From: Bacillota bacterium | GTDB lineage: Bacteria > Bacillota > Clostridia > DSM-8532 | Assembly: GCA_023443745.1 (NCBI GenBank) | Contig: JAEZTB010000045.1 | Span: 62,001 to 126,000 of the forward strand | Direction: 5' to 3' | Length of the DNA stretch: 64,000 bases | In this document: piece after piece, positions 18,085-26,562 of the stretch | How positions within the stretch are numbered: position 1 is the stretch's first letter | How the letters are laid out: each line of letters begins with the position of its first letter | The notes under the pieces: model-generated | The model's database searches: none | The model's input: the letters and a program-made list of their open reading frames with translations, nothing else | Told to the model about the DNA's origin: nothing | Position numbers and translations under genes: made by a program

Positions 18085-18906
18085 TTAAAATACCGGAATA
18101 ACGGAACCCTGGTACTTATCATTTATAAATTTCTTTACTTCCTCGGAGGTAATGACCTCTTTAAGAATTTTTATGGCTTCTCTGTTTTCGTCGCCTGCGC
18201 GAACAACCACGATATTGGCAAAGGACTGTGCGGCAGCGGAATCCTTATCTTCGGCGATTAACGCGTCCTTAGCAACATTGAGGCCGGCCTGAATGGCATA
18301 ATTGCCATTGATAACAGCCAAGTTGACATCGGGTAAGGCTCTTGCTAATTGTGCAGCAGCCAGCTCCTCTATTTTAAGGTTTTTGGGATTTTCAATTATA
18401 TCCTTTGCAGTAGCATTGAGGCCCACGCCTTCCTTTACCTTAATCAAGCCTGCAGACTCCAAAAGGAGCAGGGCTCTTGCTTCATTTGTGGTGTCGTTAG
18501 GCACAGCAATGATATCCCCATCCTTGATATCGTCTAAGGACTTGGTCTTTCCCGGATAAAGACCCAGTGGCTCGAAATGAACAGCGACGGCCGAGGTCAG
18601 AGTAGCCTTTTCCTTGCTGTTAAAATCGTTCAGGTAAGGTGTATGCTGAAAAAAGTTGGCATCCAGCTCTTTGTTTTTAAGCGCAGGATTGAGCTGTGCA
18701 TAGTCTGCAAACTCCATAACCGTGAGCTCTATGCCCTTTTCCTTGAGAATTGGTACGATGTGATTCAGAATTTCGGCATGGGGCTCCGATGTCGCGCCAA
18801 TGGTCAGCTTTTTCTCATTACGCGCTTGGCTACCGCATCCTACAAGGGATACTGAAAGCACTAGAACGAGTACGAGGAACAATGAAAGTCGTCTGTTTTT
18901 TTTCAT
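18085..18906 (-). CDS. metQ: Methionine ABC transporter substrate-binding lipoprotein MetQ
   Basis: Extracytoplasmic lipoprotein that captures methionine for the MetNI importer. Signal peptide with lipobox LVGC (Cys about residue 24), then the NlpA/MetQ core starting LTIGATSEPHAEIL, with the conserved FEPLGLYPG and AVPNDTTNEARAL segments. GGAG 9 bases before ATG 18906 sets the start, giving 273 residues. Last gene of metN-metI-metQ, about 80 bases after metI. Confidence 0.95.
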   Translation of the reverse strand: MKKNRRLSLFLVLVLVLSVSLVGCGSQARNEKKLTIGATSEPHAEILNHIVPILKEKGIELTVMEFADYAQLNPALKNKELDANFFQHTPYLNDFNSKEKATLTSAVAVHFEPLGLYPGKTKSLDDIKDGDIIAVPNDTTNEARALLLLESAGLIKVKEGVGLNATAKDIIENPKNLKIEELAAAQLARALPDVNLAVINGNYAIQAGLNVAKDALIAEDKDSAAAQSFANIVVVRAGDENREAIKILKEVITSEEVKKFINDKYQGSVIPVF

Positions 18907-18987
18907 GATCAATCTCTCCTTTTTTTGTGTAACTTTTGCTTCATTTATTAATATAAATAAATTTTTTGTTGTCTCTGCTAACGTTCA

Positions 18988-19653
18988 TCACTTATCTGAT
19001 TTTTTATCAATTTTCCGTGCCAAAAAATTTCCGAGGCTTTGAACAACCTGTACAATGATGATAAGGAGGCCAATAGTCAAAACCATCATATCATTCTGGT
19101 AGCGATGGTAGCCATATCGAATCGCCAGATCACCCAAACCGCCCCCTCCAACAGTACCGGCCATAGCAGAGTAGCCGATCAGCGTAATGGTCGTAATGGA
19201 GGCTCCAAGAATGAGGGAAGGAAGCGTCTCCGGCACCATTACCTTAGTAATAATCTGCATAGGACTTGCACCCATGGCAAGAGCGGCTTCAATAATCCCC
19301 TTGTCAATTTCCTTTAGCGAGGATTCAACCATTCTAGCTACAAAGGGTATGGCACCTATCACCAACGGCACAATGGAAGCCGTAGCTCCAATACTTGTTC
19401 CTACAACCCACCGCGTAAACGGGATTACAGCAATCAGCAGAATAATAAAGGGAATGGAACGTGTGAAATTGATAATGGCATCCAGGGTGCGATTTAGCTT
19501 AGAACTGGGCAGAATTCCGTGCTCCTCTGTGATCACTACCGCAATACCAAGAGGCAGGCCTAGCAAATAGGAGAAGGATACCGAGACCAGAACCATATAA
19601 AGCGTGTCCAATGTTCCTTTACCTAAAAGGTCAATATATTCTTGAATTTCCAT
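18988..19653 (-). CDS. metI: Methionine ABC transporter permease MetI
   Basis: Membrane subunit with five predicted segments across 221 residues. The EAA loop that contacts the ATPase reads EAALAMGASPMQIITKVMVPE. The GYSAMAGTVGGGGLGDLAIRYGY stretch near the end is typical of the MetI/D-methionine family. Its ATG overlaps the metN stop by one base (TAATG), so the two are coupled. Confidence 0.95.
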   Translation of the reverse strand: MEIQEYIDLLGKGTLDTLYMVLVSVSFSYLLGLPLGIAVVITEEHGILPSSKLNRTLDAIINFTRSIPFIILLIAVIPFTRWVVGTSIGATASIVPLVIGAIPFVARMVESSLKEIDKGIIEAALAMGASPMQIITKVMVPETLPSLILGASITTITLIGYSAMAGTVGGGGLGDLAIRYGYHRYQNDMMVLTIGLLIIIVQVVQSLGNFLARKIDKKSDK

Positions 19654-20666
19654 TAGCGCTTAACCTCCTCAACAATGATGTCCTGATCATAGAGGTACTT
19701 TAAAGCTTCATTTACTGTATCAGGATTTCCTGACAATTCTAAAAGCATTTCCCCGAAAACCGATTCCTTGACATGATCGATATTTCCAAACAGGATATTG
19801 GCGTTAACCCGATATTGCATGATCATATTGGAAATAATTGGCCGAACCGTGGCCTCACCTCTGAATTTGATCCTTATCAAAACGGCATCAGGAATGGCGC
19901 TGCCTATTTTCCTTGCGTCCAATTCCGGCTCAATGGAGTGGCCAAACAAATTCTTGGCTGCCTGACTTTTAGGATTGGCCAAGACTTCAAGGACGGGGCC
20001 CGTCTCTACAATTCTTGTATTATCAATAACAGTGACCGTATCGCAAATTTCTTTAATAACACTCATCTGATGTGTTATAAGGACAATCGTAAGACCTAAT
20101 TCCCGGTTAATGTCCTTAAGCAAGGATAAAATGGATTGGGTGGTCATGGGGTCCAAGGCCGAAGTGGCTTCATCACACAAGAGTAACTTCGGACGGTTGG
20201 CCAAGGCTCTGGCAATGGCCACTCTCTGCTTTTGTCCGCCACTGAGCTGGGCCGGATAGCTTTTGGCCTTATCCGTCAAGCCGACAAGCTCAAGAAGTTC
20301 CTTTACCCGCTCCCTTATTTCGTTCTTGGGTACCTTTGCGATTTCTAGTGGAAAGGCAATATTGTCTTCAACGTTACGTTGCATGAGAAGATTAAAATGC
20401 TGAAAAATCATGCCCAAAGAGCTGCGCAGCATTCTGAGGTCCGGACCACTCAAGGCCGTGATATCCTGTCCGTCGATTTTTATGGTCCCGGATGTGGGCT
20501 TTTCCAGAAGATTCATGCAGCGAATAAGCGTACTTTTCCCTGCTCCGCTTAGACCTATTATTCCGTAGATCTCGCCCTTGGTGATGCTTAAATTAACATC
20601 CTCAAGAGCCAGCACGTCACCGGCATCACTCTTATAAACCTTTTTCAATTTATTAATCTCTATCAT
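19653..20666 (-). CDS. metN: Methionine ABC transporter ATP-binding protein MetN
   Basis: ATPase subunit with Walker A GLSGAGKST, Q-loop, signature LSGGQKQRV and Walker B LLLCDEATSALDP in the first 230 residues. A C-terminal NIL domain (about 265-337) senses intracellular methionine and inhibits transport. The frame opens 24 codons earlier, but AAGGAG 7 bases before ATG 20666 fixes the start (337 residues). First gene of metNIQ. No S-box or T-box is visible in the leader, so transcriptional control by methionine is not evident. Confidence 0.95.
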   Translation of the reverse strand: MIEINKLKKVYKSDAGDVLALEDVNLSITKGEIYGIIGLSGAGKSTLIRCMNLLEKPTSGTIKIDGQDITALSGPDLRMLRSSLGMIFQHFNLLMQRNVEDNIAFPLEIAKVPKNEIRERVKELLELVGLTDKAKSYPAQLSGGQKQRVAIARALANRPKLLLCDEATSALDPMTTQSILSLLKDINRELGLTIVLITHQMSVIKEICDTVTVIDNTRIVETGPVLEVLANPKSQAAKNLFGHSIEPELDARKIGSAIPDAVLIRIKFRGEATVRPIISNMIMQYRVNANILFGNIDHVKESVFGEMLLELSGNPDTVNEALKYLYDQDIIVEEVKR

Positions 20667-20783
20667 AGCCTGTCTCCTTGTAAGTGTAAGAGATATTTCA
20701 CAAAATCTATAATAGCAGATATATAGAAAGTTAAACAATACCTAGTATTCATATATGTTTAATTATTACGATGTTTTATGATG

Positions 20784-20812
20784 ATTTTAATGCTTGATAA
20801 CAAGGATGTCAA
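20784..20812 (-). promoter_or_regulatory. Sigma-A-type promoter of metNIQ
   Basis: Minus strand TTGACA (20807-20812), 17-base spacer, TAAAAT (20784-20789). The leader to metN is about 115 bases and AT-rich without riboswitch-like structure. Confidence 0.75.
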
Positions 20813-20848
20813 TAGTTTTCTTAAAAGAAAAGAGGAACCTTAGGATGT

Positions 20849-21520
20849 GTGGTAAAATGTTACTGTAGACCAGAATTTATTCGGAGTTGTATTGTAGAAA
20901 TGATGAATGATATTATCCAAAATACAATCAATAATTTAAATAGAAACAATATGGCTGGATATTATGCAGATTCCATTGCACAGCTACACAAAACCATTCG
21001 GACTCTGATTAAAAAGGGCGAAACGGTAGGCTGCGGGGATTCTGTAACGCTTGAGCAGACAGGTATATTCGATCTTATGCGAAATGGCGATTACAAATTT
21101 TTAGATAAACATCAACCCGGATTGAGCCACGAGGAAAAACGAGAAATCTATCTCCAAAATTTTCGAGTTGACACTTTTTTGACAGGAATCAATGCGGTGA
21201 CAACAGATGGGAAGCTGTTGAACATCGACGGAAACGGCAGTCGGGTTGCTCCAATTTTATATGGCCCAAAACAGGTGATCGCTGTGGTTGGAATCAACAA
21301 AATTGTGAACTCCGTTGATGAGGCTATCATCCGTACACGCCAGATTGCCGCCCCTTTGGATGCAAAGCGTCTAGGAAAAAGCACTCCCTGTACGAAACTT
21401 GGCAAATGCATCGATTGTCATCACCCGCAGAGAATCTGCAATGATTTTGTGCTGATTACAGGACAATTTGAAAAGGATAGAATCAAGGTTATCTTTATTG
21501 AAGGAAATTATGGTTTTTAA
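20849..21520 (+). CDS. LUD domain protein (lactate-utilisation/YkgG-like)
   Basis: Full-length LUD-type domain of the kind found as stand-alone proteins in Clostridia. Marks are CGDSVTLEQTGI near residue 59, NIDGNGSRVAPILYGP, and the C-terminal cysteine cluster CTKLGKCIDCHHPQRICND. Members are linked to lactate oxidation (LutB/LutC) or are uncharacterised; the single-domain form cannot be given a reaction. The first start is GTG 20849; ATG at 20900 (206 residues) is a real alternative with a distant GGAG. It is divergent from metNIQ and followed by a strong hairpin. Confidence 0.75.
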   Translation: MVKCYCRPEFIRSCIVEMMNDIIQNTINNLNRNNMAGYYADSIAQLHKTIRTLIKKGETVGCGDSVTLEQTGIFDLMRNGDYKFLDKHQPGLSHEEKREIYLQNFRVDTFLTGINAVTTDGKLLNIDGNGSRVAPILYGPKQVIAVVGINKIVNSVDEAIIRTRQIAAPLDAKRLGKSTPCTKLGKCIDCHHPQRICNDFVLITGQFEKDRIKVIFIEGNYGF

Positions 21521-21522
21521 AA

Positions 21523-21560
21523 ATCCCCAAAACACTTTTGATGGTGTTTTGGGGATTTTT
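21523..21560. terminator. Strong bidirectional terminator
   Basis: Perfect 13-base stem ATCCCCAAAACAC / GTGTTTTGGGGAT with an 8-base loop, flanked by A and T runs. It lies between the convergent LUD and chemoreceptor genes and can stop both. Confidence 0.9.
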
Positions 21561-21571
21561 AGCTTCATGGC

Positions 21572-23722
21572 CTACCTTACCTTAAACTTACTTATGGATT
21601 CATTGAGACTCTTAGCTGCATCATCCAGCTGCTGGGCAAAGCTTGATAGTTCTTCAATAGATCCAAGCTGCTCCTCGGTGGAGGCCGAAACCTCCTGTGT
21701 AGAAGCTGCGATTTGTTCGGATACCGATGAAATATTATGGATGGAGGCAATGGTTTGATCCTTGTAGCTGTCCATATCGGTTATGCCATCCATAATATCG
21801 TTGACCTTCTTGGCCAATTGCTCCATGGAGCTTGATATACTCTTAAATACTTCCAATGTATTGGCTACGGCCTCGTTCTGGGACTTAAGAATATCCTCTG
21901 AGGACATGGCTCGCTCAACCACCATTGCCGTCTGGTTTTGAGTATCCTTGATGATAGCTGCAATCTCCCTTGTTGCTGCCGTAGATTGCTCTGCGAGCTT
22001 TCTCACTTCATCAGCCACAACCGCAAAGCCTTTGCCTGCTTCACCCGCCCTGGCTGCTTCAATAGCCGCATTAAGGGCAAGGAGATTGGTTTGAGCCGCA
22101 ATTCCGTCAATAACCTTTACAATCTTTCCTATGGAGTGGGAATGGCTCTCCAGGGTTCGTACATCGGTAATGATGGTTTGTGTTATTTCCGTGGTTTCCT
22201 TAGCCTTGCATTCAAGATCGACTACTGAGGAGAGGCCTTGCTTCGTTAAATTAATGGTATCCTCGGAATAAGCTTCTATGGTCTTTGCAGAGTCGGAAAC
22301 GGCATTAATTTTAAGTGCGAGGTCTCTCATTTTAATGGTACCCTGCTCGGAATCAGTGGCTTGGGCTGAAGCGCCTTCTGCTATTTCCTGCACCGTTCTT
22401 GCGACCTCATGGGACACAACAGAAACCTGTTGGGAGGTGGCTGCAACCGTCTTGGCCGACTCAATAACACTGGTTGCCGTATTTGAAGCGTTTTCGATAA
22501 GTTCCCTCATTCGCGCTATCATTAAATTGATACTCTTTGTCAGAGTGCCCAGCTCATCCCGTCTTCTTGATTTAAACTCTACGGTCAGATCACCGTCCGA
22601 AGCTTTATGTGAGGCATTAATGATACGATTAATGGTTCTGCCCATACCGATTGCCATGTAAAGACCAATGATAACAGCAATGGCAGCGGCAATAAATGTA
22701 AACAAAACAGTTATGCTTCGAATACCTTCTGCAGCAGCCGAAAAATTGGCGGTCGGAACAAGTCCCACGAGAGTAAATCCGGTTTCTCCAACCCTGGAAT
22801 GCAGTATCAGGTGTTCTTCCCCTTTATACGCTTCCATAAAGGATCCATAAGCCTCTTCATGCTCAGCGATCTTTGTAAATAATGTTCCCCCGGTAATTTG
22901 ATTTACTGGGTCTATTGTATCCAAGGTTACATTCTCTACATTTGACCTCCTGAAGGCAATATCCCGGCCATCGGGACTAATCAGGTGAAGTTCACTATTA
23001 ATGCCAAGGTTGATATCCAAAAGTGCATCTTCAACCATTTCCTCTTTCACATCAATGATAAGAAGACCCATAGGCTCTGAAGAATAGAAATCTTTTGCAA
23101 TCCTTATTGATGAAAAAGCATAATTTACTGTTCCAACCGCGGACTTTTGTCCATCAATATCAGGGTGGGATCCGACCCAGAAGGCCTTCCCATTCATTTC
23201 TTTGGCCATGGTCACCATCGGACCGTCCTCAATATTCTCATATGCTTTATCTTTAAATACATATCCGGAAGAATTAATGGATCTGCCGTTATGAAGCAAC
23301 AGGGTAATTGCTCTGATATTTTTATTCCCAAAGGTATAACTGGATATAAGCGATGACACACTGCTCTGATAAGTTAAGCTATCAAAGGTTAACTCTTCAT
23401 CGGTTGAAGAAATAAATTTCTGATAGTCAGGATCCATGAGAATTTGTGTGGACATTGCATCAATATTGGTCAACGATTGCTCAAAGTACTTATTAACCTG
23501 CTTCATGGTTTCCAGAGATGTATTTGTGGCATTATCCTTGAGGGCTGTAAAGGAACCGTTAAAAGAAGAGACTCCCAGTAGAATGATCGGGACAATAGTG
23601 ACCATAAAAGCGGCAATTAACTTAATACGAATACTGAAAAATACATTGCTTTTGATGGAAAGGTTCTTCCTAAAATTGAAAAGCCTAGAAAACGGTTTTG
23701 ATAGAACTTCCAATAGTTTCAT
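21572..23722 (-). CDS. Methyl-accepting chemotaxis protein
   Basis: Transmembrane chemoreceptor of 716 residues. First membrane segment at about 32-53, an extracellular Cache-type sensor of about 280 residues, second membrane segment near 335-358, then a HAMP linker and a long cytoplasmic signalling coil. The conserved tip IAAQTNLLALNAAIEAARAGE at about residues 537-557 binds CheA/CheW. The ligand is not predictable. The ribosome binding site GGCGGG lies near ATG. It is monocistronic behind a consensus sigma-A promoter. Confidence 0.95.
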   Translation of the reverse strand: MKLLEVLSKPFSRLFNFRKNLSIKSNVFFSIRIKLIAAFMVTIVPIILLGVSSFNGSFTALKDNATNTSLETMKQVNKYFEQSLTNIDAMSTQILMDPDYQKFISSTDEELTFDSLTYQSSVSSLISSYTFGNKNIRAITLLLHNGRSINSSGYVFKDKAYENIEDGPMVTMAKEMNGKAFWVGSHPDIDGQKSAVGTVNYAFSSIRIAKDFYSSEPMGLLIIDVKEEMVEDALLDINLGINSELHLISPDGRDIAFRRSNVENVTLDTIDPVNQITGGTLFTKIAEHEEAYGSFMEAYKGEEHLILHSRVGETGFTLVGLVPTANFSAAAEGIRSITVLFTFIAAAIAVIIGLYMAIGMGRTINRIINASHKASDGDLTVEFKSRRRDELGTLTKSINLMIARMRELIENASNTATSVIESAKTVAATSQQVSVVSHEVARTVQEIAEGASAQATDSEQGTIKMRDLALKINAVSDSAKTIEAYSEDTINLTKQGLSSVVDLECKAKETTEITQTIITDVRTLESHSHSIGKIVKVIDGIAAQTNLLALNAAIEAARAGEAGKGFAVVADEVRKLAEQSTAATREIAAIIKDTQNQTAMVVERAMSSEDILKSQNEAVANTLEVFKSISSSMEQLAKKVNDIMDGITDMDSYKDQTIASIHNISSVSEQIAASTQEVSASTEEQLGSIEELSSFAQQLDDAAKSLNESISKFKVR

Positions 23723-23793
23723 GTCAAATAACCCGCCTTTATATGTATTTTAATATTAATGCCTAATTATTACCCTAACATTGCCCTATTGTA

Positions 23794-23822
23794 ATTATAA
23801 AATTACACTATTTTTTTGTCAA
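23794..23822 (-). promoter_or_regulatory. Perfect consensus sigma-A promoter of the chemoreceptor gene
   Basis: Minus strand TTGACA (23817-23822), 17-base spacer, TATAAT (23794-23799), about 70 bases before the gene. Both hexamers match the consensus exactly. No sigma-28 motif was found for this gene. Confidence 0.85.
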
Positions 23823-23856
23823 ATTTTTCGTAAAATTGTCATTATGTGACACAAAA

Positions 23857-23886
23857 CAAAAAAGGAGAGGTGGTCAACCTCTCCCT
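23857..23886 (-). terminator. Terminator of spoIIQ
   Basis: Minus strand GGAGAGG-TTGACCA-CCTCTCC followed by TTTTTTG, about 35 bases after the spoIIQ stop. Confidence 0.88.
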
Positions 23887-23918
23887 GATGCCTATAAATG
23901 TTTCTTCACTTAATAATG

Positions 23919-24830
23919 TCACTTGGCCAGATCTAAATATGCAGCCGGATCTACAAGTTTATTTTCCTTATAGAGCTCAAAATGCAAGTGTGTGGGCTCT
24001 GCGCTTTCAAAAATAGCTGTTGCACCCACTGAGCCGATGGGATCTCCAAGCTTGATTTCTTGGCCAACCTGCAGGGTTTGGTCGCTGGCAAGGTTTGCAT
24101 AAAGCGATTTGTATCCGTTTTTATGGTCAATGACAATGGTAAAGCCGAAACGCGGGTCATTTTTGATCTCCAAAATTGTGCCGTTTCCTATCGAGCGCAC
24201 AACCTCTCCCCTGGGAGCAGAAATATCAACGCCACTATGGGTCCGCCATTCATTAAAGGTCGGCGAAAAAACAAGCTTGTCCATGGAGTATTCGGCCTGA
24301 ACCTTGCCCGCTACAGGTGCGCTGAAGGCCGGTCTTACCACGGCAAGCACCACATCCTGCGTAGCATCGTTTTCACCAATACCGGCCTGGGTATTACCGG
24401 AAGCACTTTGTGCAGCTTCACCCTTGGCTCCGCCGTCAGCTTCCTTGGTATCATTTTGAGCCACATTGGTATCTGGCTGCTGACCGGCATCTCCAACTGC
24501 ACCGCCGGATCCCTGATCACCATCATTTATACCGGTATAGGGACTATCTTCAGCGTTTTCAGATCCATCATCCACAATAGAGCTTTGATCAGGTTCATCA
24601 AAATCAGGATCAGTAAAATCAAATCCTAAATCATTCTGATCCGGTCCATTATCCTGGGCCTGATTCTGATCGGGATCAGTAAGTAGCTGGTTGGTTGAGA
24701 AAAATACTGCACCTGCAGCCAGAGCACACAATCCTACCAATATCGCAATATAAAAACCGCTCTCTTTGAAAAATCCTTTAACTTTTTTCCCAAATGATCC
24801 TTCGTCTTTAAAACTTCCCTTGTTGTTCAC
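23919..24830 (-). CDS. spoIIQ: Stage II sporulation protein Q-like M23 peptidase-domain protein
   Basis: Forespore membrane protein that in Bacillus pairs with SpoIIIAH to form the channel between mother cell and forespore. One membrane segment (about residues 25-45), a long Asp/Asn/Gln-rich low-complexity linker (50-165), then a LytM/M23 domain. The zinc motifs look complete: HSGVD (HxxxD) and HLHFEL (HxH), as in clostridial SpoIIQ; Bacillus SpoIIQ lacks one ligand. GGAGG 8 bases before GTG 24830 fixes the start, although the frame opens 9 bases earlier. It lies 49 bases after spoIID and has its own sigma-F-type promoter. Confidence 0.88.
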   Translation of the reverse strand: MNNKGSFKDEGSFGKKVKGFFKESGFYIAILVGLCALAAGAVFFSTNQLLTDPDQNQAQDNGPDQNDLGFDFTDPDFDEPDQSSIVDDGSENAEDSPYTGINDGDQGSGGAVGDAGQQPDTNVAQNDTKEADGGAKGEAAQSASGNTQAGIGENDATQDVVLAVVRPAFSAPVAGKVQAEYSMDKLVFSPTFNEWRTHSGVDISAPRGEVVRSIGNGTILEIKNDPRFGFTIVIDHKNGYKSLYANLASDQTLQVGQEIKLGDPIGSVGATAIFESAEPTHLHFELYKENKLVDPAAYLDLAK

Positions 24831-24849
24831 AAAATCCACCTCCGTTTTG

Positions 24850-24878
24850 TATTATTGCCAACGGAAGGTGATTTATAC
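24850..24878 (-). promoter_or_regulatory. Sigma-F-type promoter of spoIIQ
   Basis: Minus strand GTATA (24874-24878), 14-base spacer, GGCAATAATA (24850-24859). The -10 fits the known sigma-F pattern GGnnAnAnT at every defined position. The -10 ends about 20 bases upstream of the spoIIQ start. spoIIQ is a sigma-F gene in Bacillus, so motif and gene agree. Confidence 0.7.
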
Positions 24879-24879
24879 T

Positions 24880-25962
24880 TTAATGTGCTATTTCTTCCAC
24901 ATTAATGCCCGTGTAATAATATTCCAATATCTTGATGTAGTCGTGGCCCTTTTTGCCCATGGCATCGGCGCCGCACTGACTCATTCCCACACCATGACCA
25001 TAGCCTCTGGAAATAATTTGTACTGTTTTTTTATCAGGAATACGGATGTCGAGATTGGTGGATCTTAGGGCTAACAGCTCTCGAAATGCTGTTCCAGGCA
25101 TTTTAACCGACCCGATTCGGATCTCATCAATACGTCCGCTGTCACTATAGGCCATAATTTCAATTTCTTTAGAAGGATCGGAACCAAGCTTGGCATCCGG
25201 ATATTTATTTTTCACTTTTTCCTTGATTTCATCCCAGATAAAAAGCTCTTTTTTCTCATATTCAGCATATTGGCTGTCATCGGGGCTGTAAACGCTTTTA
25301 AGATAAGGCACCGAGCCCAATACCGACCATACCTCCTCAATAGCCTCTGTCACACCCCCGCTGTTGGAGTGATAGAGAGGATTTATGAGGGTTCCTCCAT
25401 AGGTCATGACCCGGTTCTCAGTATCCTTAACAGCCTTCTTGATCTTTTCCCAATCCTTTTCACTGCCATAGACCTGTAAAAAACGCTCATGGGAAATCCA
25501 GGCCTGGCAATGTCGTGGTTCTGTACAAACATGTGCGCCGAAGTGGCTTTCCGTAGACCCATAAAGCCCGTTCATACGACTTAAAGCAAAGGTTCTCGCC
25601 GCCACAGCCTGAGCCTTCAAAGCCTCTTCATGAAAGCTGGACGGCATCTCTGCTGCAACAACACCAATAATATAATCCTCAAGAAAATATTCATCGATCA
25701 CTGATTTTGATGGGTTATAGACCGTAATTTTAATTGCTTCCCCCTGAACAGTTTTAACTTGTCCCACTTCTTCCTTCGAAACAGACTTTTCCTGTGGCGG
25801 AACAAAAGCAAGCAGCAATAAAAGGGGCAGCAAAAGAAGGATAGCATCTCCGAGCCTTAAATTCCGAATTTGTCGGCTGCGTTTGATTTCCCTGATACGC
25901 CTGCTGCTATGTATACGATTTAAATAATTGAGGCGGCTGACGCCAAAGCTTCTTTTTACCAT
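24880..25962 (-). CDS. spoIID: Stage II sporulation protein D (SpoIID)
   Basis: Lytic transglycosylase of the DMP complex that thins septal peptidoglycan for engulfment. N-terminal basic region of about 37 residues, one membrane anchor (about 38-55), then the SpoIID domain with VVAAEMPSSFHEEALKAQ (the Glu of AAEMP is the catalytic acid in the family), the HCQAWIS and CTEPRHC segment, and the C-terminal GYGHGVGMSQCGADAM signature. The basic N-terminal arm is longer than usual and the ribosome binding site is weak (AATGAG), so the start is not certain. It is divergent from tadA and upstream of spoIIQ. Confidence 0.94.
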   Translation of the reverse strand: MVKRSFGVSRLNYLNRIHSSRRIREIKRSRQIRNLRLGDAILLLLPLLLLLAFVPPQEKSVSKEEVGQVKTVQGEAIKITVYNPSKSVIDEYFLEDYIIGVVAAEMPSSFHEEALKAQAVAARTFALSRMNGLYGSTESHFGAHVCTEPRHCQAWISHERFLQVYGSEKDWEKIKKAVKDTENRVMTYGGTLINPLYHSNSGGVTEAIEEVWSVLGSVPYLKSVYSPDDSQYAEYEKKELFIWDEIKEKVKNKYPDAKLGSDPSKEIEIMAYSDSGRIDEIRIGSVKMPGTAFRELLALRSTNLDIRIPDKKTVQIISRGYGHGVGMSQCGADAMGKKGHDYIKILEYYYTGINVEEIAH

Positions 25963-26107
25963 GTCTCATTTTATGAGAAAAAAAGGAGGGCCATGCAAGA
26001 AAGTTCATGGTATTGGGCTTACGGGCTGGAAGAATGGCAATGATATTGATAGAATGGTGTTTAGAGATTACCAAGAGGAAACATGATCATACTCTGGAGG
26101 TTTGAGC

Positions 26108-26554
26108 TTGATAAAAAACCCGTATATGGAGGAGGCCATCAAGGAGGCCTGGAATGCCTTTCATAAAGGAGAAGTCCCTGTTGGCGCCGTTATTGTAAGA
26201 GACGGCAAAATCCTTTCCCGTGCCCATAATCTCAGAGAAGTGTGTCACCAAGCCACTGCCCATGCCGAACTCCTGGCTATTCAAGAAGCCTGTACCAAGC
26301 TCGGTTCCTGGCGGCTGGAGGACTGTGACCTCTATGTGACGCTGGAGCCCTGCCCTATGTGCGCCGGAGCCATAATCAATGCACGGGTCAGAACCGTCTA
26401 TTTCGGAGCCTATGACGCTAAGGGAGGGGCCTGCGGGTCCGTGGCGGATTTATTGAAAAAGGGATTATTTAATCACACCCCCGAAGTCTATGCGGGCATT
26501 ATGGAAGATGCCTGTGAACAGCCTTTGATTGAATTTTTTAAAAACCTGAGGTGA
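26108..26554 (+). CDS. tadA: tRNA-specific adenosine deaminase TadA
   Basis: Deaminates A34 to inosine in tRNA-Arg(ACG). Zinc-site motifs HAE (in ATAHAELLAIQ) and PCPMC are intact, with the catalytic Glu in HAE. Two TTG codons are near the strong GGAGG. The first (26102) is only one base away, the second (26104+4, at 26108) is seven bases away, so I take the second (148 residues). It is convergent with the AraC-type gene, with only 8 bases between stops. Confidence 0.95.
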   Translation: MIKNPYMEEAIKEAWNAFHKGEVPVGAVIVRDGKILSRAHNLREVCHQATAHAELLAIQEACTKLGSWRLEDCDLYVTLEPCPMCAGAIINARVRTVYFGAYDAKGGACGSVADLLKKGLFNHTPEVYAGIMEDACEQPLIEFFKNLR

Positions 26555-26562
26555 TCTTACCT

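Noticed and set aside
20667..20848. Possible S-box or T-box riboswitch before metNIQ
   Set aside because: The leader is AT-rich with no S-box core and no T-box sequence or terminator; only a sigma-A promoter is visible.
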